A DNA stretch of 6,374 bases from Candidatus Bipolaricaulota bacterium. GTDB lineage: Bacteria; Bipolaricaulota; Bipolaricaulia; M55B111. Below are positions 1 to 5,702 of this stretch, in pieces. The notes beneath the pieces are model-generated. The model was not told where the DNA came from and searched no databases. It was given only the letters and a program-made list of their open reading frames with translations. The stretch spans positions 1-6,374 of the forward strand of contig JAGXLP010000072.1 of the NCBI GenBank assembly GCA_018334615.1. Reading direction: 5' to 3'. Made by a program: the position numbers and the translations under genes. The number at the start of each line of letters is the position of its first letter. Within the stretch, counting starts at the first letter, position 1.

Positions 1-1675
1 CGGACCGATCTGCTATTGGTTTCATCCGTTCTACCATAAGGTCTACAAATTTCGCCAGACCATTCTCCTCCACACATTCGGGGTAAATCGCTAAAAACTC
101 GGCAAATTCGTGGAATATGTTTCCTTTTCTAAAATAGTCCCTGTCCGGTTGTTCTACCAGGCGAGTGAAAAAATAATCCCGGGGGCAGTAGGCGAGTTTG
201 TTTAAACCTGACGCACTCAGGGTGGTTATCCGACCGGGTTTCCTCGTTAAGTGGTTTGACCCGAAAGTAGAAGCTTCTGGCCCTACCCTTTTCCGGAGCT
301 TGTAGTCCTTTCCCTTTTTTCCATCTGTAAAGCTTGATAGATGAGACGAAAGTTCGTTGAAATAGGTGCTTGGGGTTACCTTTCTGTTCAACTTCTTATT
401 CTGTACCATAAAGAGCTTCTTCTCCCCGCTTTGCAACAGTGCCTTAAAGTTCCTTACGTTTTTCTTTCGCTCTTTCTCAAGTTTCCGCCAGGGTTCTTCC
501 TTGACGTGTAGATCCCATTTCGTAGTCATTCCGAGAAAAAATACTACGGGGCGATCTATATAGGCCACCGAGCCGGGGTTGACCAGTAATAGACCCTTAT
601 TGTCTTGATCTTTTTCTATCGCGAAACTGTCCAGGAAGTACTTAAAGTTGTTTAAATTCTCCCGGTTAATTGGACTTTCCCATAAATCAAGATCCATGAG
701 CGTTTGCTTAGCGTCGTCCTCAATGGGAAGCCCTCTTTCTGTTAAAGACTCGACTGCCCAGCGAAAAGTTCTGTTGCCGGATTTACGGATAAAATCATAG
801 GCCTCGTGGAAAACGGATTTGTCGACCATGGAGAGGTATTCCCTTTCTCTTTCAACGGGGAGGGAGATTCCCAGTTGGTTGAGTACAGGAGAAGCATCCT
901 TTGCTTTTACCCTATTATGACGAACTCCAAGTGAGAGAAACTGGATGAGAGTTCTTAAAGTCTCCGAATCTTGTAACCTTTCCTTTGCCTGGAAGTCGAC
1001 TTCAGCCTGACGAAGCGAAGATCGTAGAAGGTGATTGTAGATGCTATCCGGGTGAACAACCACCGCCACGTCCTCTTCGTCCTGATCAAGAACCTTCTCC
1101 ACAGTTGCCCCCACTAAATCACTGGCTGAATCGTAAATCTGGAAAGGAGGCAGCGAGGTTTTTTCTTCGCTAAATATATTAACCTCCTCGTAGTTCGCGG
1201 GGAGGACCGAAAGGTCGAGTCCGTTAAACTGGTAAGAACCTATCACGCAGAGGTCTCTGTCGCCTCTGAGCTGAAAGCTCTCCATCTCCTGGAAAATATT
1301 GGTCGTGTTTCGAGCTACGTTTAAAACAGTTTTAGCTTTCTTTTTGTGGACGTTTAGGTACCGAAGGACTCCGTCCAGGCTGCCGGCCTCGTTCCAGTAG
1401 TCACGGATTTTGTGCAGTAAGTGGGCCGCCTCTTTCCAGGCCAAATTCGTATTGCTGATAATTTCCAGAAAAAGTTCTTTCTCCGAACACAATTCTCGAT
1501 TTTGAAACTTGCGATAAATCAATCCCCTTGGCGTGTAGGCTAATTTGCCGACTTGAGGTGACTGGAGGCGATTGTTCAACGCATCGGCCAGAGAAGCTTC
1601 GGCAGTAAGAACAAGGTCGTAACTCGATACTTTACGGTATATTTCGTCAATTGACAGTACGCGCTTTACTTCCAT
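1..1675 (-). CDS. AddB/RecB-like helicase-nuclease, PD-(D/E)XK type, partial (C-terminus beyond left edge)
   Basis: An uninterrupted frame runs from ATG 1675-1673 to the left edge: 558 codons with no stop. It is probably a DNA end-processing protein of the RecB/AddB type. Residues about 1-50 include YDLVLTAEASLADALN and LAYTPRGL, where active SF1 helicases carry Walker A and motif Ia, but no GxGKT is present. Residues about 205-255 (VAVVVHPDSIYNHLLR onward to FLSLG) resemble the UvrD/RecB helicase C-domain. A stretch near 370-395 (PVVFFLGM) sits where motif V would be. The nuclease domain opens at about 487 with SASGLNKLAYCPRDYFF; Cys497 matches the first iron-sulfur cysteine of AddB/Cas4-type nucleases. 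GNIFHEF with His522 follows, the usual start of RecB-family catalytic sites. The catalytic D, E-x-K and remaining three cysteines should lie outside the window. SD is GGGGG four bases before ATG. An AddA/UvrD-type partner gene may follow. The overall layout recalls a haloarchaeal family; that assignment is from memory. Confidence 0.75.
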   Translation of the reverse strand, partial: MEVKRVLSIDEIYRKVSSYDLVLTAEASLADALNNRLQSPQVGKLAYTPRGLIYRKFQNRELCSEKELFLEIISNTNLAWKEAAHLLHKIRDYWNEAGSLDGVLRYLNVHKKKAKTVLNVARNTTNIFQEMESFQLRGDRDLCVIGSYQFNGLDLSVLPANYEEVNIFSEEKTSLPPFQIYDSASDLVGATVEKVLDQDEEDVAVVVHPDSIYNHLLRSSLRQAEVDFQAKERLQDSETLRTLIQFLSLGVRHNRVKAKDASPVLNQLGISLPVEREREYLSMVDKSVFHEAYDFIRKSGNRTFRWAVESLTERGLPIEDDAKQTLMDLDLWESPINRENLNNFKYFLDSFAIEKDQDNKGLLLVNPGSVAYIDRPVVFFLGMTTKWDLHVKEEPWRKLEKERKKNVRNFKALLQSGEKKLFMVQNKKLNRKVTPSTYFNELSSHLSSFTDGKKGKDYKLRKRVGPEASTFGSNHLTRKPGRITTLSASGLNKLAYCPRDYFFTRLVEQPDRDYFRKGNIFHEFAEFLAIYPECVEENGLAKFVDLMVERMKPIADRS

Positions 1676-1685
1676 GTAGCCCCCG

Positions 1686-1703
1686 GTTAATTATTCAATT
1701 AAC
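1686..1703. repeat. 7-bp inverted repeat just upstream of the nuclease gene
   Basis: GTTAATT and AATTAAC are perfect reverse complements separated by four bases (ATTC). In the nuclease transcript the dyad ends directly before the GGGGG ribosome binding site at about 1680-1685. It could be an operator or a weak leader hairpin. With only one G-C pair it could equally be chance in an AT-rich gap. Confidence 0.3.
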
Positions 1704-1724
1704 TCAGATGTTTACGATAGAAAT

Positions 1725-1766
1725 AGAAGATTTGGTGTGAATTAATTTTGACCAGCGCCATCTTCT
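1725..1766 (-). terminator. weak candidate terminator after the exported-protein gene
   Basis: On the minus strand the stem begins at the final base of the barrel-like gene's stop codon. AGAAGAT and ATCTTCT (1760-1766 with 1725-1731) form a 7-bp stem. A second inner stem, TGGT/ACCA (1751-1754 with 1733-1736), is offset by an internal loop. The following transcript (AUUUCUAU) is U-rich but not a clean U-tract. The structure would separate the barrel-like gene from the nuclease gene, but it is weaker than a standard intrinsic terminator. Confidence 0.3.
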
Positions 1767-2461
1767 TATTTCTCATTACCGTTACCGCCGAAGTGGGCGC
1801 TGAAGGTAATTGTTGGTGCCTTTAATTGGTTCAGCGGACCGGGAAATTTCTTACCATCCAGGTTCCACCTGTCACCAAATCCCCATAAATAGCCAAGATT
1901 TGCCCTTAACGCAAACTTTTTAGATATCCCTATTTCAACTGACATAACTGGCTGGATGCCGTAAAAGGTCTTGCCAACCTTGTGTCTTTTGGGAGTATCA
2001 GTCAGGGCCTCCTCGAATGATCCAGGTATACTTTCAGTGATTCTGAGGTTAACTGAACCCATCCCTGCCACGGATCCTACCATCAGCGTCAGACTATCTG
2101 TTACGCTAAGCCCAGATTCAAACAATAGGCCAACAAAATTAAAGGAAAACTTTCCGTTTCCGTTTTCGAAAGAATTTGAGGAAGAGCCCCGGTATCCCGC
2201 GCCACCCAACCTAACATCTGGTGACACCTCATAGAAGGCGCTAGCACCGGACAAAAACATGCTTCCGCTAAACTTTTCGTAACCCTGGTCGACCAGTCTA
2301 TCGTTAAGATCGTTTAACTCAAAAAATGCCATCCCTGCCTCTCCCCGCCGGTGCATACCATTACTATCTTCTTCACCACAAGTCGTGAAACTGAAAAAGA
2401 TTAGACTAAGTACTAGAGAAACAACTACTAAGAATTGCCAGATAACAGACCTTGAATTCAT
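1766..2461 (-). CDS. Exported beta-strand-rich protein, possible outer-membrane barrel, function unknown
   Basis: 231 residues. Start ATG 2461-2459 is fixed by a strong Shine-Dalgarno (GAGGGAGG, 8-base spacer). Residues 6-25 form a long hydrophobic signal segment after a short Arg-containing N-terminus. Cys28 in SFTTCGEED could be a lipidation site, but the -3 residue (Phe25) is a poor lipobox, so simple export or an N-terminal anchor is also possible. From about 40 on, the chain alternates short aromatic/glycine-rich strands and polar turns (GGAGYRGSSSNSF, FSFNFVGLLFESGLSV, VMSVEIGIS, FALRANLGYLWGFGDRW) and ends with a strand-like TITFSAHFGG. This is typical of small outer-membrane barrels or surface beta proteins. 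LNDRLVDQGYEKFSG at 52-66 looks like a conserved N-terminal helix of a family I recall only vaguely. It lies about 200 bp beyond wtpC on the same strand, probably with its own promoter. No catalytic motif is visible and I do not assign a function. Confidence 0.8.
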   Translation of the reverse strand: MNSRSVIWQFLVVVSLVLSLIFFSFTTCGEEDSNGMHRRGEAGMAFFELNDLNDRLVDQGYEKFSGSMFLSGASAFYEVSPDVRLGGAGYRGSSSNSFENGNGKFSFNFVGLLFESGLSVTDSLTLMVGSVAGMGSVNLRITESIPGSFEEALTDTPKRHKVGKTFYGIQPVMSVEIGISKKFALRANLGYLWGFGDRWNLDGKKFPGPLNQLKAPTITFSAHFGGNGNEK

Positions 2462-2469
2462 TATATTCG

Positions 2470-2477
2470 CCTCCCTC
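2470..2477 (-). promoter_or_regulatory. strong ribosome binding site for the exported-protein gene
   Basis: GAGGGAGG on the minus strand sits 8 bases before ATG 2461. It is the best Shine-Dalgarno among the minus-strand genes, decides the start codon and supports a bacterial host. Confidence 0.75.
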
Positions 2478-2554
2478 GTTACACTGCTTTAGTGCGAATC
2501 TGGTTTAAACACCGTTCAACAATTGCTTGATTGGAAATTTAATTGCTCTAATTC

Positions 2555-2583
2555 ATCTTATCAGGCTTCGCTGAAAAATCCAA
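2555..2583 (-). promoter_or_regulatory. possible sigma70-type promoter for the exported-protein gene
   Basis: On the minus strand TTGGAT (2583-2578) and TAAGAT (2560-2555) are separated by 17 bases, and TGA directly precedes the -10 (extended -10 pattern). Each hexamer matches consensus only in part. The predicted leader is roughly 85 bases. If real, the gene need not depend on read-through from wtpC. Confidence 0.4.
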
Positions 2584-2661
2584 GTCACGGTTCCCTTATT
2601 GATTAGCTGGAGGGAAAGACGGACTGGAGACTTGATCATGTACAAGGCGATGAGAGGTACG

Positions 2662-3723
2662 CTAGGTATGGCTGAGGCGCACCTGAACGGCAGTAGCCTT
2701 AAAAGCCGCGAAGATCTTTTTGCCCTGCTGGAGGTCGAATTCATCGACAGACTGTTTGGTCACAAAGCAGTTCAGGCCGTTGTCTACCCTGACACGGTAT
2801 ACCTGGCCCAGGTGACTTACTGAGAGAATTGTTCCAGGAATGGTGTTTCTGGCCGATGTGGATTGACGCTGATCGGAAATAAAAATGTCCTCCGGTCTGA
2901 GGTAGACGTAAACCGGCCCCTGTTCCACGTCGGTAATGGCTTTAAGCTGGAAGTTACCAACGTCGATTGTTGCCACCTGGTTGGCGAACTTCACGACCTT
3001 CCCTTCCAGAACGTTTTCCACCCCAACAAAACTGGCCACCTTTCTGTCGATCGGCTTATTGAAGATATCATCTACCGTCCCAATCTGCTTGAGTTTTCCG
3101 GCCATGATTATGGCAATTCTTTCCCCCAGAATCTTTGCTTCAGCCTGGTCATGGGTTACGTGGAGGGTGGTTACTTCTAACTCCTCGTGGAGTTTTCCTA
3201 GTTCTGCCCGGACGCTTTCTTTCGTTTGAGGATCAAGGGCTGCAGTAGGTTCGTCCAGAAGTAAAACTCCGGGTCGATATGCTATAGCACGAGCCACCGC
3301 CACCTTTTGGCTTTCACCACCGGATAGAGTCCTCGGGTATCTGTCAGTTAGATGGGGTAGGTTAAGTAAATCGATGACTTCCTCAGCTTTGGCTCTCGGA
3401 TTTGGCACGTTTCTCGCTTCCAGACCAAAGAGTACATTCTCAACCGTGGTTAGGTGGGGGAATAACGCGTAATCCTGATAGACAAACCCGATGTTTCTGT
3501 CTTCTGGTGGGACATTTCTTACATCCCGATCCCCGATGATTATCCTACCGTCGTCTGGCGTACGGATTCCTGCTATAGTTTCAAGGAGTATGGTTTTTCC
3601 AGCTCCCGTAGGACCAAGAATCATAAAGTAATCCCCCTTATACGCTTCTAGGGAGGCGTTCTCTATTCTGAATTCTCCCAGATCTTTCGTTAAGTCTTCT
3701 AGTTTAACGCCAGTGGGATTCAT
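2662..3723 (-). CDS. wtpC: Tungstate/molybdate ABC transporter ATP-binding protein WtpC with C-terminal TOBE domain
   Basis: Cytoplasmic ATPase that powers oxyanion import with WtpB and WtpA; 353 residues from this start, normal for the ModC/WtpC family. Visible motifs: Walker A GPTGAGKT (37-44), Q-loop VYQDYALFPHL (Gln83), signature LSGGE (133-137; Glu replaces the usual Gln), Walker B VLLLDEP (153-159, catalytic Glu158), and H-loop THDQAEA with His191. After about 230 comes the regulatory region with LRPEDI (275-280), then a Mop/TOBE domain opening with SARNTIPGTI and ending in AAFKATAVQV (to about 348). In relatives this domain binds molybdate or tungstate and blocks transport. The ATG at 3723 overlaps the 3' end of wtpB by 20 bases. 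A TTG four codons upstream (3735) is an alternative start, but its GGAG lies only two bases away, so ATG is preferred. Stop is TAG. Translation is probably coupled to wtpB. Tungstate versus molybdate preference is inferred from WtpA. Confidence 0.93.
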   Translation of the reverse strand: MNPTGVKLEDLTKDLGEFRIENASLEAYKGDYFMILGPTGAGKTILLETIAGIRTPDDGRIIIGDRDVRNVPPEDRNIGFVYQDYALFPHLTTVENVLFGLEARNVPNPRAKAEEVIDLLNLPHLTDRYPRTLSGGESQKVAVARAIAYRPGVLLLDEPTAALDPQTKESVRAELGKLHEELEVTTLHVTHDQAEAKILGERIAIIMAGKLKQIGTVDDIFNKPIDRKVASFVGVENVLEGKVVKFANQVATIDVGNFQLKAITDVEQGPVYVYLRPEDIFISDQRQSTSARNTIPGTILSVSHLGQVYRVRVDNGLNCFVTKQSVDEFDLQQGKKIFAAFKATAVQVRLSHT

Positions 3724-4495
3724 TGCTCTTTGCAAAGCTCCAGAGGAGGATAAATGTAATCAGGCATATCGTTACGAGGAGTAAAGTTGCGGGACGAGAA
3801 CTGGTTAAACCGTAAGATGTAAACCTGTCTCTGATTAATACGGGTGCGGTCTTTGGATAGTAAGCGATAATTGCCACTGCAGCGTATTCGCTGATCCCCC
3901 GAGCCCAGCTGAGAATGGCCCCCGTCAGGAGGTGAGACGAAGCGAGTGGAAATGAAACCTTGAAAAAGGTTCTCCAGGGGGTCTGGCCAAGAGTTCGTGA
4001 GACGTGTTCCAGTCGAGGGTCAACAGACTCAAACCCCTCCCGTGCCGAGTTGACGTAAAAGGGCAGGGATACAAAAAGCATGGCCACCACTATGCCGGGT
4101 AGAGCGTCTTCAAACAGTAAAAAATTATTGACTAAACCTCCCACCATGCCAGACCGGTTAAATATACCGTAAAGCATTATCCCTGCTGCTATATGGGGGA
4201 TCACCATTGGAAGATCGATAATCCTTGCCACGAGGTTCTTTCCAGGGAAATCCTTCCTGGCAAGGATGTAGGCAAGCGGGGTACCAAAGAAGAAAGCAGC
4301 GAAAGCCGCTAGCGCCGAGGCATAAACGCTTAACCAGATCGATTGGTAAACGGCCGGATCCGTGGCAGCTTTTACCAGACCCGAAAAATCCTGTAAGAGT
4401 TGAACTCCATAAATATTGGCGATGGGTGCTCCTACGAAGAGCACCAATATTATCGCCAATAAGACAAATGGGGCTGTAAGCCGAATATCCTTCAT
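3704..4495 (-). CDS. wtpB: Tungstate/molybdate ABC transporter permease WtpB
   Basis: Inner-membrane permease of the CysTW/ModB class, 263 residues, presumably a homodimer with WtpC bound on the cytoplasmic face. Hydrophobic segments lie at about 8-29, 55-80, 92-113, 132-149, 187-213 and 235-255, giving six membrane spans. The cytoplasmic coupling loop (EAA motif) is at about 152-184: AREGFESVDPRLEHVSRTLG followed by QTPWRTFFKVSFPL, with the invariant Gly at 170. The start codon overlaps the wtpA stop as ATGA (4492-4495), so translation is coupled; no separate Shine-Dalgarno is near. The 3' end runs into wtpC. No sign of truncation or frameshift. The family is secure; the substrate follows from the adjacent binding protein. 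Confidence 0.93.
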   Translation of the reverse strand: MKDIRLTAPFVLLAIILVLFVGAPIANIYGVQLLQDFSGLVKAATDPAVYQSIWLSVYASALAAFAAFFFGTPLAYILARKDFPGKNLVARIIDLPMVIPHIAAGIMLYGIFNRSGMVGGLVNNFLLFEDALPGIVVAMLFVSLPFYVNSAREGFESVDPRLEHVSRTLGQTPWRTFFKVSFPLASSHLLTGAILSWARGISEYAAVAIIAYYPKTAPVLIRDRFTSYGLTSSRPATLLLVTICLITFILLWSFAKSNESHWR

Positions 4496-5511
4496 TTATT
4501 GTCTTGTTCTACCCCTTCTAAATCTGATGGAACTTCCCCAAACCCACGAGTCGGGACAATGAGAGGTTGGCCCAGTTCCGAGAATACACTTCTGCCCTGT
4601 TTGCTAATGATAAGTTGTACGAATTCTCGCGCAAGTTGGGGATGTAGTGCATTTGATGGTACCGTAATACCGTATACTATGGGTTTGGCAATCTTAACTT
4701 TGCCGTCGGATGTTTTCACGCTGACCTTTTTGTACGTGTTGGCGTACTCCGTCGAGGAAAGATCTATTGATCTGGGAAGGGTGACAAATTTTAGCCCGTG
4801 TTGTTTTGATACACTCATGTATTCAAATGCGTAGTCGAGCCCACCACTTTGTAGAAGTGCAACGAGGCCAACGGATTTATTCCTGATAGATAATTGGCTT
4901 GTTTTGGGATTTAGACCTTCGGGGGTATTGATCTGGTACTTACCGCCCTCTTCAGATAACGTTATGGTCGAATTTGCGATCACTAACTCGTCCAAGATTT
5001 TGGAATCATAGTAATGTAATTCCGCTAGCTGCATTACCATTGGACTTCTATAGCCACAGGGATCCACGTTTGGATTTGAGAATCCATAGCGAACGTCAGG
5101 ATCCGCAAGTACATTGTACCAATTGTCGGAGTTTACCCTGTCGGATAGCTTACTCTGGTCGGTGTAAGCAAGTACCATTCTGTTTTGAGCAAACTGAAGG
5201 TAGAAGTCCGCGTAATCCGGAGTCATCATCGACGGAATTAGTGAATAATCGGCAACGGCCACTACGTCGCCCCTCTTTCCTACTTCGGTTACCTGCCTGA
5301 CTGCTACAACGCTTCCATGAGCCTCCAGCTGGACATCTACGTCAGGGTGAGATGCCTCAAATTTCTTTTCTATCTCCTTAAACGGAATGGAAAGGCTTCC
5401 CGCGTGAAATACCTTTAAATTGGTCTTTCCCGAAGAGGGAAAGCCAAAGAGGAGCAAGACGATAAGAATTGGTAGACCAATCCTGGCAGATAACGATTTA
5501 AGATTCGCCAT
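4492..5511 (-). CDS. wtpA: Tungstate/molybdate-binding periplasmic protein WtpA
   Basis: Extracytoplasmic binding protein that captures tungstate or molybdate and delivers it to WtpBC; 339 residues, typical length. Residues 1-28 are a signal peptide (Lys/Arg start, hydrophobic 11-24, likely cleavage near SSG-K). There is no lipobox Cys, so the mature protein should be soluble in a periplasm. Mature-chain landmarks are HAGSL (36-40), AHGSVVAVRQ (64-73), NPNVDPCGYR (146-155), YAFEYMSVSKQHGLKFVTLP (228-247) and the C-terminal REFVQLIISKQGR. Asp150 and Glu230 occupy the positions that give archaeal WtpA/ModA its six-coordinate oxyanion site, which separates this class from classical ModA and TupA. 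The archaeal homologue in Pyrococcus is known for high tungstate affinity. First gene of the operon. The nearest Shine-Dalgarno is AAGGA at 5523-5527, 11 bases from ATG; GAGGA directly abuts the ATG and is too close to act. No other Met is available until residue 95. Confidence 0.93.
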   Translation of the reverse strand: MANLKSLSARIGLPILIVLLLFGFPSSGKTNLKVFHAGSLSIPFKEIEKKFEASHPDVDVQLEAHGSVVAVRQVTEVGKRGDVVAVADYSLIPSMMTPDYADFYLQFAQNRMVLAYTDQSKLSDRVNSDNWYNVLADPDVRYGFSNPNVDPCGYRSPMVMQLAELHYYDSKILDELVIANSTITLSEEGGKYQINTPEGLNPKTSQLSIRNKSVGLVALLQSGGLDYAFEYMSVSKQHGLKFVTLPRSIDLSSTEYANTYKKVSVKTSDGKVKIAKPIVYGITVPSNALHPQLAREFVQLIISKQGRSVFSELGQPLIVPTRGFGEVPSDLEGVEQDNK

Positions 5512-5575
5512 TCCTCGATCAGTCCTTAGTTTTTTTTGATGATTAAAATTAAGACATTGAAGTTGGTTTGCGACA

Positions 5576-5603
5576 ATTATACCGGTCTGTTGTTATATGT
5601 CAA
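5576..5603 (-). promoter_or_regulatory. consensus sigma70 promoter of wtpABC
   Basis: On the minus strand TTGACA (5603-5598) and TATAAT (5581-5576) are both perfect matches with a 16-base spacer. Transcription should start near 5569, giving a leader of about 58 bases to the wtpA ATG. Such a strong promoter driving a trace-metal transporter implies a repressor. The inverted repeat over its -35 box is the obvious site. Confidence 0.85.
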
Positions 5604-5606
5604 CAG
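5587..5606. promoter_or_regulatory. 20-bp dyad overlapping the wtpA -35 box, candidate operator
   Basis: CTGTTGTTATATGTCAACAG: the 6-bp arms CTGTTG and CAACAG are perfect inverted repeats around eight bases with a palindromic ATAT centre. The right arm lies inside the -35 hexamer (5598-5603), so occupancy would block RNA polymerase. The likely binder is the divergent XRE-type regulator. The sequence does not resemble the ModE box as I know it. Assignment is inferred from position and symmetry. Confidence 0.55.
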
Positions 5607-5651
5607 TATTATGAACTTTGCCGATAGTTTTGTTTTTTATTTGAAGAGAAT

Positions 5652-5669
5652 CTGATATTATAATTGCAG
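5652..5669 (+). promoter_or_regulatory. likely -10 region of the regulator gene with a second imperfect dyad
   Basis: A perfect TATAAT lies at 5659-5664 on the plus strand, with TTTATT at 5636-5641 as only a poor -35 at 17 bases. An overlapping TGaTATTAT (5653-5661) could act as an extended -10. The predicted leader is about 30 bases. The box is framed by CTG and CAG (5652-5654, 5667-5669) around a palindromic ATTATAAT, 14 of 18 positions being symmetric. It shares the outer CTG/CAG ends with the wtpA dyad, but its spacing is two bases shorter. Autoregulation is possible. The AT-rich centre makes chance symmetry likely enough for caution. Confidence 0.45.
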
Positions 5670-5702
5670 ATAGAAAGATTTGGCAGCTAGAGTGGTTAAG
5701 CC

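Noticed and set aside
366..1173. Plus-strand open frames inside the nuclease gene
   Set aside because: They lie opposite a continuous 558-codon frame with recognisable RecB/AddB motifs and have no plausible start signals.
1971..2234. Plus-strand 87-codon frame inside the exported-protein gene
   Set aside because: It is antisense to a gene with a clear signal peptide and strong ribosome binding site; no start signal or family resemblance.
2465..2661. Intrinsic terminator after wtpC
   Set aside because: I found no GC-rich stem followed by a U-tract on the minus strand in this gap, so the operon end is not defined by the sequence.
2553..2823. Short open frames on both strands around the wtpC 3' end
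   Set aside because: Both frames overlap the conserved TOBE coding sequence of wtpC, have no ribosome binding site and read as compositionally odd peptides.
5512..5575. Molybdenum/tungsten cofactor riboswitch in the wtpA leader
   Set aside because: The leader predicted from the perfect promoter is only about 58 bases, AT-rich with an A-run and no stable paired architecture; too short for the known Moco/Tuco element.
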